64,000 nt of DNA from contig JAKLLG010000002.1 of assembly GCA_023150275.1 (NCBI GenBank), positions 138,511-202,510 on the forward strand, written 5' to 3'. Made by a program: the position numbers and the translations under genes. Numbering within the stretch: position 1 is the stretch's first letter; the number at the start of each line of letters is the position of its first letter. Under the pieces are notes generated by a model. It did no database searches, was not told the origin of the DNA, and worked only from the letters and a program-made list of their open reading frames with translations. The DNA comes from Rhodocyclaceae bacterium. GTDB lineage: Bacteria > Pseudomonadota > Gammaproteobacteria > Burkholderiales > Rhodocyclaceae. Of the stretch, positions 16,851 through 27,421 are shown in pieces.

Positions 16851-17329
16851 GGCAGCCGTTCGATGTGCTGGTTGGCGACGGCCGGCAGCCAGGCGGCAAC
16901 GCTGCCGCGGCCCGGAATGCGGCACTGTGGCGCGATCTCGGCAAGGGGGGCGACGACAAAGGCGCGCAGGTGCAGGCGCGGGTGCGGCAGGTGCAGGTGC
17001 GCCGTGTCGCGCACCAGGTCGTCGTAGAGCAGCAGATCGAGATCGAGCGTACGCGGGCCGTTCTTTTCGGCCCGGATGCGGCCGAAACGGCGCTCGATCG
17101 CGAACAGTGCATCGAGCAGTGCATCCGGATCGAGGGTGCAGTCGAGCGCGACCACGGCATTGATGAAATCCGGCTGCCCGGCCAGGCCGACCGGTGCCGT
17201 CCGGTACAGCGACGAGCGCGCCACCAGACGTGCCTGCGGCAGTGTCGCCAGCGCATCGATCGCGGCGCGCACCGTCGCCTCGGGATCGTCGAGGTTGGCG
17301 CCCAGCGCGACGTAGGCGGTATGGCTCAT
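16847..17329 (-). CDS. folK: 2-amino-4-hydroxy-6-hydroxymethyldihydropteridine pyrophosphokinase
   Basis: 160 residues. Transfers pyrophosphate from ATP to the pterin in folate synthesis. The HPPK signature GPRTLDLDLLLYDD is clear, as are GANLDDP near the N-terminus, the pterin-binding PDFINAVV and the conserved HPRLHLRAFVVAPL. ATG at 17329. It lies 14 bases after pcnB, in the common pcnB–folK order. Confidence 0.95.
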   Translation of the reverse strand: MSHTAYVALGANLDDPEATVRAAIDALATLPQARLVARSSLYRTAPVGLAGQPDFINAVVALDCTLDPDALLDALFAIERRFGRIRAEKNGPRTLDLDLLLYDDLVRDTAHLHLPHPRLHLRAFVVAPLAEIAPQCRIPGRGSVAAWLPAVANQHIERLP

Positions 17330-17343
17330 CGGTGGGGCAGGAA

Positions 17344-18687
17344 TTACTCGGCGGCAGGGGCGTCGCCACGGGGGCCGGCGGGCTTGCGGCGACGCCGGCG
17401 CTTCTTCTTCTCGCCGGTCTCCGGAATCAGGAGTGCGGCACGGTCCTCGCCCTCGGCTTCGCTGAAGCGGGTCCACCAGTCGGCGACTTCCTTTGCAATT
17501 TCGCCCGATTCGGCACGCAGGAGCAGGAAATCGTAGCCGGCGCGGAAGCGCTGATGTTCCAGCAATGCATATGGCTTTCTGCCGGCGCGTGCCTCGAAGC
17601 GCGGCTGCAGCGCCCAGATGTCCTTGATGTCGGCAGCGACGCGGCGCGTGATTGCGAGTTTCTCGGCCTGTGTGTCGAGCACTTCGTCCATCGCAATGAA
17701 CAGTGCGGGAATCGGCCGTTCGCCGTTCTGCTTGATGCGCTCCCACTGCGCCAGCACTTCGTGCCAGAGCAGCGTTGCGAACAGGAAACCAGGCGAGATC
17801 GATTTGCCGGCGCGCACGCGTCGGTCGGTGTTGTCGAGCGCCAGCATCACGAAGCGCTCGCCGAGCGGTTGTTCGAGAATCACGTCGAGCAGTGGCAGCA
17901 AGCCGTGATGCAGGCCGGCATCGCGCAACTGGCGCAGGCAATTGACGGCATGGCCCGAGGTGAGCAGCTTCAGCATTTCGTCGAACAGGCGGGCTGCCGG
18001 CACGTTTTCCAGCAAGGGCGCCATTTCGCGAATCGGCCTGGCCGCCTCCGGGTCGATCGAGAGGCCGAGTTTTGCGGCGAGCCGCACCGCGCGCAGCATG
18101 CGTACCGGGTCCTCGCGGTAGCGTGCCCGCGGTTCGCCGATCATGCGCAGCGTTTTCTGCTTCAGGTCGGCGACGCCGTGGTGGTAATCCACGATCGTCT
18201 CGCTCGCCGGGTCGTAGTAGAGGGCGTTGACGGTGAAATCGCGTCGCGCCGCATCCTCGGCCTGACTGCCAAACACGTTGTCGTGCAGCACGCGGCCGTG
18301 TTCGTCCTTCTTCGCGTCGTGCGCGAGTGCGCCGCGGAAGGTGGTCACCTCCAGCGTTTCCGCGCCCATCATCACGTGCACGATCTGGAAGCGGCGGCCG
18401 ATGATGCGGGCGCGACGGAAGACGCTGCGTACCTGCTCGGGCGTCGCATCGGTGGCGATGTCGTAATCCTTGGGGTGCTCGCCGATCAGCAGGTCGCGCA
18501 CCGCGCCGCCAACGACGAAGGCCTTGTAACCCTTCTCCTGAAGGGCGCCGCAGACGCGGCGGGCAGCGCCGGAGAGGTGCTCGCGGCGGACACCATGCTG
18601 CTGGTGCGGAATGATTGCCGGCTCGTGGGAAAGTGGTTTCCTGCGGCCAAGCGCCTTGGAAACGCGGGTAATGAACTTGCGGATCAT
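17344..18687 (-). CDS. pcnB: Poly(A) polymerase I
   Basis: 447 residues. Adds 3' poly(A) tails that mark RNA for decay. The nucleotidyltransferase core has VVGGAVRDLLIGEHPKDYDIATDA with the two catalytic aspartates, followed by RRDFTVNALYYD and the RNA-binding EDPVRMLRAVR region. The C-terminus is a basic run (EKKKRRRRRKP), as in other PcnB proteins. Poly(A) polymerase and CCA-adding enzymes look alike; the N-terminal extension and basic tail favour PcnB. ATG at 18687. Confidence 0.93.
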   Translation of the reverse strand: MIRKFITRVSKALGRRKPLSHEPAIIPHQQHGVRREHLSGAARRVCGALQEKGYKAFVVGGAVRDLLIGEHPKDYDIATDATPEQVRSVFRRARIIGRRFQIVHVMMGAETLEVTTFRGALAHDAKKDEHGRVLHDNVFGSQAEDAARRDFTVNALYYDPASETIVDYHHGVADLKQKTLRMIGEPRARYREDPVRMLRAVRLAAKLGLSIDPEAARPIREMAPLLENVPAARLFDEMLKLLTSGHAVNCLRQLRDAGLHHGLLPLLDVILEQPLGERFVMLALDNTDRRVRAGKSISPGFLFATLLWHEVLAQWERIKQNGERPIPALFIAMDEVLDTQAEKLAITRRVAADIKDIWALQPRFEARAGRKPYALLEHQRFRAGYDFLLLRAESGEIAKEVADWWTRFSEAEGEDRAALLIPETGEKKKRRRRRKPAGPRGDAPAAE

Positions 18688-18764
18688 CGGGGCGGTTGCG
18701 GGGATTGCTGCGCGAATGAAAGGCGAATATTACACGGCATCAGGCGGCTCATGCGTGCGATGGT

Positions 18765-19439
18765 TCAAGCGCGCAGCGAGCGGATCTGCCAGCCGGCACG
18801 CTGCGCATGCGCCCGCAGCGTGTCATCCGGATCGACGGCGACCGGATCGCTGACCTTTTCCAGCAAGGGCAGGTCGTTGTGCGAATCGCTGTAGAAGGTC
18901 GATCGGTCGAAACTCTGCCAGCACAGGCCCAGCGATTCCAGCCAGGCTTCGACGCGAGCGATCTTGCCTTCGCGGAATGACGGGGTGCCGCGCGGCTGGC
19001 CGCTGAAACGGCCAGCGACGGGATCTTCCTGCGCGGCAATGGTCGCGATCAGGTGCGGGATGCCGAATTCGCGGGCGATCGGGCCGGTGACGAAGCTGTT
19101 GGTGGCGGTGACCATGGCGCACAGATCACCCGCCGCAAGGTGCGCGCGCACCAGTGCAAGCGCCGCCGGTGTCATGATCGGACGGATGCGCGTGGCCATG
19201 AACTCGCGATGCCAGGCGTCGAGTTCGGCGCGGCTGTGCCGGGACAGCGGCTTCAACTGGAAATCGAGGAACTCGTGGATGTCGAGGGTGCCGGCCTTGT
19301 ATTGCGCATAGAAGGCCTCGTTGCGGGCGGCATGCACCTCGCCGTCGAGGACGCCTTGCGCGATCAGGAACTGGGCCCATTCGAAATCCGAATCGCCATT
19401 GAGCAGGGTATTGTCGAGGTCGAAGAGAGCGAGCTTCAT
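18765..19439 (-). CDS. HAD-superfamily phosphatase (subfamily IB, SerB-like)
   Basis: 224 residues. Motif I is FDLDNTLL, motif II TATNSF, the lysine is in REGKIAR, and motif III is SDSHNDLPLL. This is the IB group that contains phosphoserine phosphatase relatives, but the substrate cannot be read. The cap lies between residues ~15 and 80. It overlaps hda by ATGA, so the two are translated together. The same pair is common in betaproteobacteria. Confidence 0.88.
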   Translation of the reverse strand: MKLALFDLDNTLLNGDSDFEWAQFLIAQGVLDGEVHAARNEAFYAQYKAGTLDIHEFLDFQLKPLSRHSRAELDAWHREFMATRIRPIMTPAALALVRAHLAAGDLCAMVTATNSFVTGPIAREFGIPHLIATIAAQEDPVAGRFSGQPRGTPSFREGKIARVEAWLESLGLCWQSFDRSTFYSDSHNDLPLLEKVSDPVAVDPDDTLRAHAQRAGWQIRSLRA

Positions 19440-20107
19440 GCGGTCTGGGTTTCCGTGGTTTGCAGCACTTCGCGCAAGAGCGGCAGGGTGAGTGGCCGCT
19501 TCCGCTCCAGCGAGTAGCGGTCGAGGGCGGCGAGGAGGGCGGCGAGTGAGCGCATGTCGCGCGGCGCGCGCGCCAGCAGGTAATCGAGTGCATCCGGCGC
19601 CAGATTCATCCCGCGCGCAGCGGCTTGCGCGGCCAGTGCGGCGCGCTTTTCGTCTTCCGAGATCGGGTGCACGCGAAAGATCAGTCCCGATCCCAGCCGT
19701 GTGCGCAGGTCCTCGCGCAAATCGAGTTGCAGCGGCGGCACGCGAGCGGCGGCGAGCAGACGCCCACCGGCGGCACGCAAGCGGTTGAATACGTTGAAGA
19801 GTGCGATCTGGCCGGCATCGTCGAGTGCCTCGACGTTGTCGACGGCAATGAAATCACTCGCGCAAGGTGCTGTTGGCAGAGTGCCCAGTGCCGGATCGGT
19901 GGCAGCGTCGATATAACAAGCGCCGCTGGCCGCGAGCAGGTGCGTCTTGCCGGCGCCAGCCTCGCCCCACAGGAAGACGCAGGTATCCGTGTGTCCGGCC
20001 GTCAGCCAGCCGGCAAGGGCCGTCAGCGCCTCGGCATTGCTGCCGGCGCAGTAGTTTTCCAGCGTCGGCGGCGGGGCCGGAATCAGGTCGAGGAGCAGTT
20101 GGCGCAT
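19436..20107 (-). CDS. hda: DnaA regulatory inactivator Hda
   Basis: 223 residues. Starts MRQLLLDL, where QLLLDL fits the beta-clamp binding motif. It is a short AAA+ protein with Walker [11 protein letters not shown] and a DnaA-like C-terminal lid, without the DNA-binding domain of DnaA. With the clamp it drives ATP-DnaA hydrolysis after initiation. The Walker B region ([10 protein letters not shown]) has N in place of the usual second acidic residue, which is common in this family. It is divergent from purM. Confidence 0.92.
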   Translation of the reverse strand: MRQLLLDLIPAPPPTLENYCAGSNAEALTALAGWLTAGHTDTCVFLWGEAGAGKTHLLAASGACYIDAATDPALGTLPTAPCASDFIAVDNVEALDDAGQIALFNVFNRLRAAGGRLLAAARVPPLQLDLREDLRTRLGSGLIFRVHPISEDEKRAALAAQAAARGMNLAPDALDYLLARAPRDMRSLAALLAALDRYSLERKRPLTLPLLREVLQTTETQTA

Positions 20108-20280
20108 GGGTTGGTGCGTGGGGCGACACGTGGGTTCGCGCCTGGGGTAACGCGGGGTGGGCGCGAAGGCAGCATCGTTGCCGCGGGCGGCACGGGTCGG
20201 GGTGGTTTCGGGTAAAATCACGCTTTTACATCGTCAGGCGGCGCATTTTAGCACCCGGCCGCCCTCCATCGGATCAAGCA

Positions 20281-21330
20281 ATGACGCAGCCACCTCTCTC
20301 CTACCGTGACGCGGGGGTCGATATCGACGCCGGCGACGCGCTCGTTGATCGCATCAAGCCCTTTGCCAAGAAAACCCTGCGCGATGGCGTGCTTGGCGGT
20401 ATCGGCGGTTTTGGTGCCCTCTTCGAAGTGCCGAAGAAATACCGCGAGCCGGTGCTTGTTTCCGGCACTGATGGCGTCGGCACCAAGCTCAAGCTCGCCT
20501 TCGAACTGAACCGTCACGATACGGTTGGCATCGACCTCGTCGCGATGAGTGTGAACGACATCCTCGTGCAGGGGGCCGAGCCGCTCTTCTTCCTCGATTA
20601 CTTCGCCTGCGGCAAGCTCGACGTCGATACCGCCGCCTCGGTGGTGCAGGGCATCGCCAAGGGTTGCGAACTCTCCGGCTGTGCATTGATCGGCGGCGAG
20701 ACGGCCGAAATGCCCGGCATGTATCCAGATGGCGAATACGACCTCGCCGGTTTTGCCGTCGGCGTCGTCGAAAAGTCGAAGATCATCGACGGCTCGACCA
20801 TCCTGCCGGGTGATGTGGTCATCGGCATCCCGTCTTCCGGCGCGCATTCGAACGGCTACTCGCTGGTTCGCAAGATCATCGCCCGCTCGGCGCCCGACCT
20901 CGACGCCCGTTTCGACGAGGTGGATGGCAAGGCGCGCACGCTTGCGGATGCCATCATGGCGCCAACGCACCTCTACGTGAAACCGGTTCTGGCGTTGATG
21001 CAGGCGCTGACCATCAAGGGCATGGCACACATCACCGGTGGTGGTCTCACCGAAAACGTGCCGCGCGTGCTGCCGCCGGGGGCCAAGGCGGTACTGAACA
21101 AGGCGGCCTGGCAGCGCCCAAAGCTGTTCGACTGGCTGCAGCAGGAGGGCGGCGTTGCCGAAGAAGAAATGCACCGCGTCTTCAACTGCGGCATCGGCAT
21201 GGTGCTGATCGTGGCGCAGGAAAACCGTCGCCATGCGCTGGAGTTGCTGCATGCGGCCGGCGAGAAGGCGCTTGAGATCGGTACGATCGAGTGGCGTGAC
21301 GGCAACGAGGCACAGACGGTCGTCGTCTGA
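20281..21330 (+). CDS. purM: Phosphoribosylformylglycinamidine cyclo-ligase (AIR synthetase)
   Basis: 349 residues. Closes the imidazole ring in purine synthesis using ATP. Motifs: [49 protein letters not shown] and [16 protein letters not shown] at 20281 after a 170-base region shared with hda. A TAAAAT at about 20210-20215 may be its -10. A terminator follows the stop. Confidence 0.97.
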   Translation: MTQPPLSYRDAGVDIDAGDALVDRIKPFAKKTLRDGVLGGIGGFGALFEVPKKYREPVLVSGTDGVGTKLKLAFELNRHDTVGIDLVAMSVNDILVQGAEPLFFLDYFACGKLDVDTAASVVQGIAKGCELSGCALIGGETAEMPGMYPDGEYDLAGFAVGVVEKSKIIDGSTILPGDVVIGIPSSGAHSNGYSLVRKIIARSAPDLDARFDEVDGKARTLADAIMAPTHLYVKPVLALMQALTIKGMAHITGGGLTENVPRVLPPGAKAVLNKAAWQRPKLFDWLQQEGGVAEEEMHRVFNCGIGMVLIVAQENRRHALELLHAAGEKALEIGTIEWRDGNEAQTVVV

Positions 21331-21358
21331 GCGCACTGAAGTTCGTTACGGTGCAAGG

Positions 21359-21384
21359 AACGCGGAGCAGGTCTCCGCGTTTTT
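21359..21384 (+). terminator. Rho-independent terminator after purM
   Basis: AACGCGGAG (21359-21367), loop CAGGT, CTCCGCGTT (21373-21381), then a T-rich run. It sits between the convergent purM and HD-GYP genes. Confidence 0.85.
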
Positions 21385-21388
21385 CGTT

Positions 21389-22690
21389 TCAGGCGCCGCC
21401 GCGCGAGTAGAAGTAGGCGACCCGCCCGCGTGGATTCAGGTAGTCGAGCACGTCCTTCGGGACCATCGCCGCCGCAAGCGTGTTCTTGATGTTGAGATCG
21501 GCGGTTTCGAGCAGATCGAGCACCGGGGCCTGCCCCTTCGGCACGGACGGCTCGTAGATCAGCACCGACGGGCACATCAGGGCCTCGGTATTGACGCCGA
21601 TCACGATGCCGTAGCGGCCGTCCGATAACTGCACGATCGAACCCGGCGGGTAGATGCCGATCGATTTGGCGAAGGCGTGCAATACCTGCTTGTCGAAGCG
21701 GGCGCTTTCCTGCTGGAAGAGGCGCGCCAGCGCCTCCGCGGGCGTCATGCCGAGCGGACCCGCGGTCGGGTTGACCAGATAGTCGTAGCGGTCGACAAGG
21801 GCGAGGATGCGGCCGAGCAGCGGGATCGCCTCGCCGGCGAGTTTCTTCGGGTAGCCGCTGCCGTTGAAGGCTTCGTGATGGGTGAGGATGGCCGCCAGGG
21901 CGGCCTTCGAGACCGCGCTATTGGCCTTGGCCATCTCCACGCTGTAGAGCACATGCGACTGGTAGGCCTCCTGTTCGATGCGGCTGCCGCCGCCCGCCGC
22001 CATGCGCACGGAATCCTGCAGGCGGCTGATCCCCGTGTCGTGAAACAGCGCTGCCGTGGCCAGATCCTGCAACTCGGATTCGGAGAGGCCGAGGCGTTTG
22101 CCGGTCAGCAGGCCCAGCGTCATCACCTGCAGCGAGTGAAAACGCAGCGACATCTCGCCTTGTCGGCCGGAAAGAAGATGCAGCGTCGCGTCGTCGTCGC
22201 GCACCGTGGCAACGGCACCGTCTACGAATGCCCGCGTGCGTGCAGCGACCTCGCTTCCCGCAGCGAGCAGGTTCTTGAGCACGAACTGCGTCTCCTGCAG
22301 GGCGGCGGCGTGCGCCTGCTCGGCGGCTTCCTGGCGGCGTCGCATCTCGGCGCCTCGCTGCATCGCCGCTTGCAGCGCCTCCGGTACCGATGCAGAGGCG
22401 GATTTGTCGGCCACGTGGGTGGCTTCGATGACGCCGGAGGGACGCGCTGTCCTGCGGAAATCCAGATCGGGCGGTGCCGGAAACGGGATCGTGCTCTTGT
22501 CCGGATGAACGACGACACGTTCGATGCCAGCGGCGCGCAATTCATCGAGCACGCGCGGCGATTCGATCAGGAAACTGGAGCGGATGAAATTGTGACTCCA
22601 CCAGCCGCCGGGAATCTCGATGAAATGCCCCGGGCAGAGCTCGTCTATCTTCGCCTTGATGGCGTTCTTCTTTGTGCCGAAACCGAGCAT
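21389..22690 (-). CDS. HD-GYP domain protein with DUF3391
   Basis: 433 residues. Residues ~10-70 match DUF3391, common before HD-GYP domains (HFIEIPGGWWSHNFI). A helical linker with a QEAAEQAHAAALQE stretch follows. The HD-GYP domain (~210-400) has FHDTGIS and HHEAFNGSGYP. These enzymes hydrolyse cyclic-di-GMP. The usual HDxGK lysine is replaced here (HDTGIS), while HHExxxGSGYP is intact, so activity is likely but not certain. ATG at 22690 with GGAAGGA upstream. It is divergent from the PhnD-like gene. Confidence 0.9.
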   Translation of the reverse strand: MLGFGTKKNAIKAKIDELCPGHFIEIPGGWWSHNFIRSSFLIESPRVLDELRAAGIERVVVHPDKSTIPFPAPPDLDFRRTARPSGVIEATHVADKSASASVPEALQAAMQRGAEMRRRQEAAEQAHAAALQETQFVLKNLLAAGSEVAARTRAFVDGAVATVRDDDATLHLLSGRQGEMSLRFHSLQVMTLGLLTGKRLGLSESELQDLATAALFHDTGISRLQDSVRMAAGGGSRIEQEAYQSHVLYSVEMAKANSAVSKAALAAILTHHEAFNGSGYPKKLAGEAIPLLGRILALVDRYDYLVNPTAGPLGMTPAEALARLFQQESARFDKQVLHAFAKSIGIYPPGSIVQLSDGRYGIVIGVNTEALMCPSVLIYEPSVPKGQAPVLDLLETADLNIKNTLAAAMVPKDVLDYLNPRGRVAYFYSRGGA

Positions 22691-22896
22691 TCTGTCCTTC
22701 CCGTCATCGTATGCCGGCTGTATTCCGCTGCAGCCATTCTGGAACCGCAAGTGTAGTCGATCGCGGGCACGATCGCTTGCCTCGCAGGGCGGCTGCGACT
22801 GTCGTCTGAGCGGCCTGCCGCCAATCGATGGCGCACATTTAACGGGCAGGGCTGGTACGATACTCAGCATCCTGGCATATGGCAGCGGAGGTGGCG

Positions 22897-23769
22897 ATGA
22901 TTCGAGCATGGCGAACCCCGGGTAAGGTGATCGGTACGCTGCGACAACTGCTGTTCGCCGCCACGATGCTGCAGGCAGTGCCGCTTCTTGCGGCCGACCA
23001 ATACAGCTTTGGCGTCGTCACCCAGCGCAGTGCCGTCGTCACTGCGCAATACTGGAATCCGATTCTCGATTACCTCCGCAAGCGCGCAGGCGTCGAACTC
23101 GCGCTCAAGGTACCGCGTACCGGTGGCGAGTCGGCCGATGCCGCGGCGCGTGGCGAGTACGACTTCATCTTCTCCAATCACATCTTCCAGCCGCGCATTG
23201 CGCCGGCAGGCTATCAGGTGATCGCGCGTCCCCGTGACGAGCCGATCAGTGGCCAGATCGTCACGCTCGAGAGTTCGCCAATACGGAATCTCGCCGATCT
23301 CGCCGGGCGCGAGGTCGGGTTCCCCTCGAAGGCGGCGTTCGTCGGCTATGGTCTGACGATGGATGCCCTGCTGCGGAGCAAGGTTCCGGTGCAGCCAGTG
23401 TTCGGTGGCAATCAGGAAGGTATCATGGCGCAATTGAAGGCCGGACGGGTGGCAGCGATCGGCGTAAACGGCAAGCTGATGCAGGCCTATGCCGCGCGCG
23501 AGGGCTTGCGCTATCGGGTGCTCTGGCAGTCGGAGCCGTATCACGACATGCCGATCGCCGTGCATCCGCGAGTTCCGAAAGCCGTTGCTGCTGCGGTCCG
23601 CGAAACACTTGCACGCATGGCCGAAGACGCCGAGGGGGCGGCAATTCTCGCGGCAGCGGCAGCGATCGTTGGCCAGAAACCGCCGTTCGGGTTCCTTCTG
23701 GCGACAACGCGTGATTACCAGAACTACATCGATTTCTACCGCGGAACCCTGGTCCAGGAACTCCGCTGA
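22897..23769 (+). CDS. PhnD-like periplasmic binding protein
   Basis: 290 residues with a signal peptide ending near LLAADQ. The fold is that of the phosphate/phosphonate-binding PhnD family (type 2 periplasmic binding protein): FGVVTQRSAVVTAQYWNPIL, YDFIFSNHIF, GREVGFPSKAAFVGY, GGNQEGIMAQLKAGRVAAIGVN. There is no ABC permease or ATPase beside it. It stands five bases before a hybrid histidine kinase, so it more likely presents a ligand to that sensor than feeds a transporter. ATG at 22897 was chosen over 22879 because GGAGGT sits just upstream. Confidence 0.85.
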   Translation: MIRAWRTPGKVIGTLRQLLFAATMLQAVPLLAADQYSFGVVTQRSAVVTAQYWNPILDYLRKRAGVELALKVPRTGGESADAAARGEYDFIFSNHIFQPRIAPAGYQVIARPRDEPISGQIVTLESSPIRNLADLAGREVGFPSKAAFVGYGLTMDALLRSKVPVQPVFGGNQEGIMAQLKAGRVAAIGVNGKLMQAYAAREGLRYRVLWQSEPYHDMPIAVHPRVPKAVAAAVRETLARMAEDAEGAAILAAAAAIVGQKPPFGFLLATTRDYQNYIDFYRGTLVQELR

Positions 23770-23774
23770 CAGCC

Positions 23775-26090
<2,316 letters not shown>

Positions 26091-26114
26091 CACATCGTAA
26101 GGGTGGGGGCGGCG

Positions 26115-26155
26115 TAAAATGCCACGCATTACTGACTTTCTGGTCAGTAATGCGT
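26115..26155 (+). promoter_or_regulatory. Large palindromic operator before the RND efflux operon
   Basis: ACGCATTACTGAC at 26124-26136 and GTCAGTAATGCGT at 26143-26155 are perfect 13-base arms around TTTCTG. A TAAAAT -10-like hexamer stands directly upstream (26115-26120), so a bound protein would cover the start of transcription. TetR-family repressors of RND pumps use sites of this size and of TGAC/GTCA character. No tetR gene is in the window. Confidence 0.75.
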
Positions 26156-26176
26156 CCCCGACTGTCAAGGAAACCC

Positions 26177-27421
26177 ATGCAGAAGAACAAGCGTCCCTGG
26201 ATCGCCGTAGTCGCCGTTGCCGCCATTGTTTCCCTTGCTTATTTTGCCTACAGCGCCAATCGTGCCGGCAGTGGCCCGCAAGGCTCCCAGTCGCCGGTGG
26301 CGGGAGCGCCCGGCGGCAAGCCGGGTGCCGGTGGCCCGCCGCCGATGCCGCCGACGGCCGTTGAAACGGTGCGTGTCGTGACCGCACGCCTCGCCATCGA
26401 TGCCACGGCAGTCGGCACCCTGCGCTCGAACGAATCCGTCATCCTGCGCCCGGAAACAGCCGGTCGCATCGCCCGCATCGGCTTCAAGGATGGCGCCGTT
26501 GTCGACAAGGGCGCGCTACTGGTGGCGCTCGATGCCGCCACCCAGGCCGCCGAACTCGAACAGGCCCGCGCGAACCGCGAGCTGGCGCGCTCGACGCAGA
26601 CGCGCAACGTCGAATTGTTCGAGAAGAAGTTCATCAGCAAGCAGGCACTCGATGCCTCCGCGGCCACGCTGCGCGTGCAGGAAGCGGCTGTGTCGCTGGC
26701 CGAGGCGAAGCTGGCGCGGACACAGGTGCGCGCGCCGTTTTCTGGCGTTGTCGGCATCCGCAATGTCAGCCTGGGCGACTACGTCAAGGAAGGCCAGGAT
26801 CTCGTCAATATCGAGGATATCGCCACGCTGAAGGTCGATTTCCGTCTGCCGGAATCGACCCTGCCGCAACTGCAGCTTGGCAAGGCGCTGGAAATGACTG
26901 CCGATGCGCTGCCTGGCGAGAAGTTCGAGGCGACGCTCGATGCCATCGACCCGGCCGTCGATGCGAGCGGGCGTTCGGTATCCCTGCGTGCCCGCCTCGA
27001 CAATGCCGCAGGCCGCCTGCGCCCGGGCATGTTCGTGCGCGTGCGCCTCGCGCTCGCCGAAAAGGCGGACGCCCTGATGCTTCCCGAACAGGCGCTGGTG
27101 CCCGACCCTGCCGGAGCCTTCGTCTATCGCGTGGTCGAAGGCAAGGCCGAGAAGGTCAAGGTGAGAAGCGGTGTCCGCCGCGATGCGCAGGTCGAGATCG
27201 TCGAAGGCCTCACGGTCGGTGATGTCGTTGTTTCCGCCGGACAGCTCAAGCTGCGCCCGGGGGCTGCGGTGCGCGACGTGGCCGTCGCGCCGGCGACTCC
27301 GGCCAGCCCGGCAACGTCGGCCACAGCGTCGCCGCCAGCCGCCGTCAGCGCGCCCGTGCCTGCCGCCATGGCGCCGCCGGCGCCCGCCGCTGCGCCGGCC
27401 CCCGCCAAGGCCGCGCAATGA
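26177..27421 (+). CDS. RND efflux periplasmic adaptor (membrane fusion protein)
   Basis: 414 residues. It has an N-terminal helix (WIAVVAVAAIVSLAYFAYSA), a Gly/Pro linker, then the barrel-sandwich, hairpin and beta-barrel domains of the HlyD/AcrA family (VGTLRSNESVILRPETAGRI, GDYVKEGQDLVNIED, RPGMFVRVRL). The C-terminal ~45 residues are an Ala/Pro-rich tail. It lacks a lipobox, so it is anchored by its helix. ATG at 26177 with AAGGAAA upstream; ATGA overlap with the pump gene. Confidence 0.92.
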   Translation: MQKNKRPWIAVVAVAAIVSLAYFAYSANRAGSGPQGSQSPVAGAPGGKPGAGGPPPMPPTAVETVRVVTARLAIDATAVGTLRSNESVILRPETAGRIARIGFKDGAVVDKGALLVALDAATQAAELEQARANRELARSTQTRNVELFEKKFISKQALDASAATLRVQEAAVSLAEAKLARTQVRAPFSGVVGIRNVSLGDYVKEGQDLVNIEDIATLKVDFRLPESTLPQLQLGKALEMTADALPGEKFEATLDAIDPAVDASGRSVSLRARLDNAAGRLRPGMFVRVRLALAEKADALMLPEQALVPDPAGAFVYRVVEGKAEKVKVRSGVRRDAQVEIVEGLTVGDVVVSAGQLKLRPGAAVRDVAVAPATPASPATSATASPPAAVSAPVPAAMAPPAPAAAPAPAKAAQ

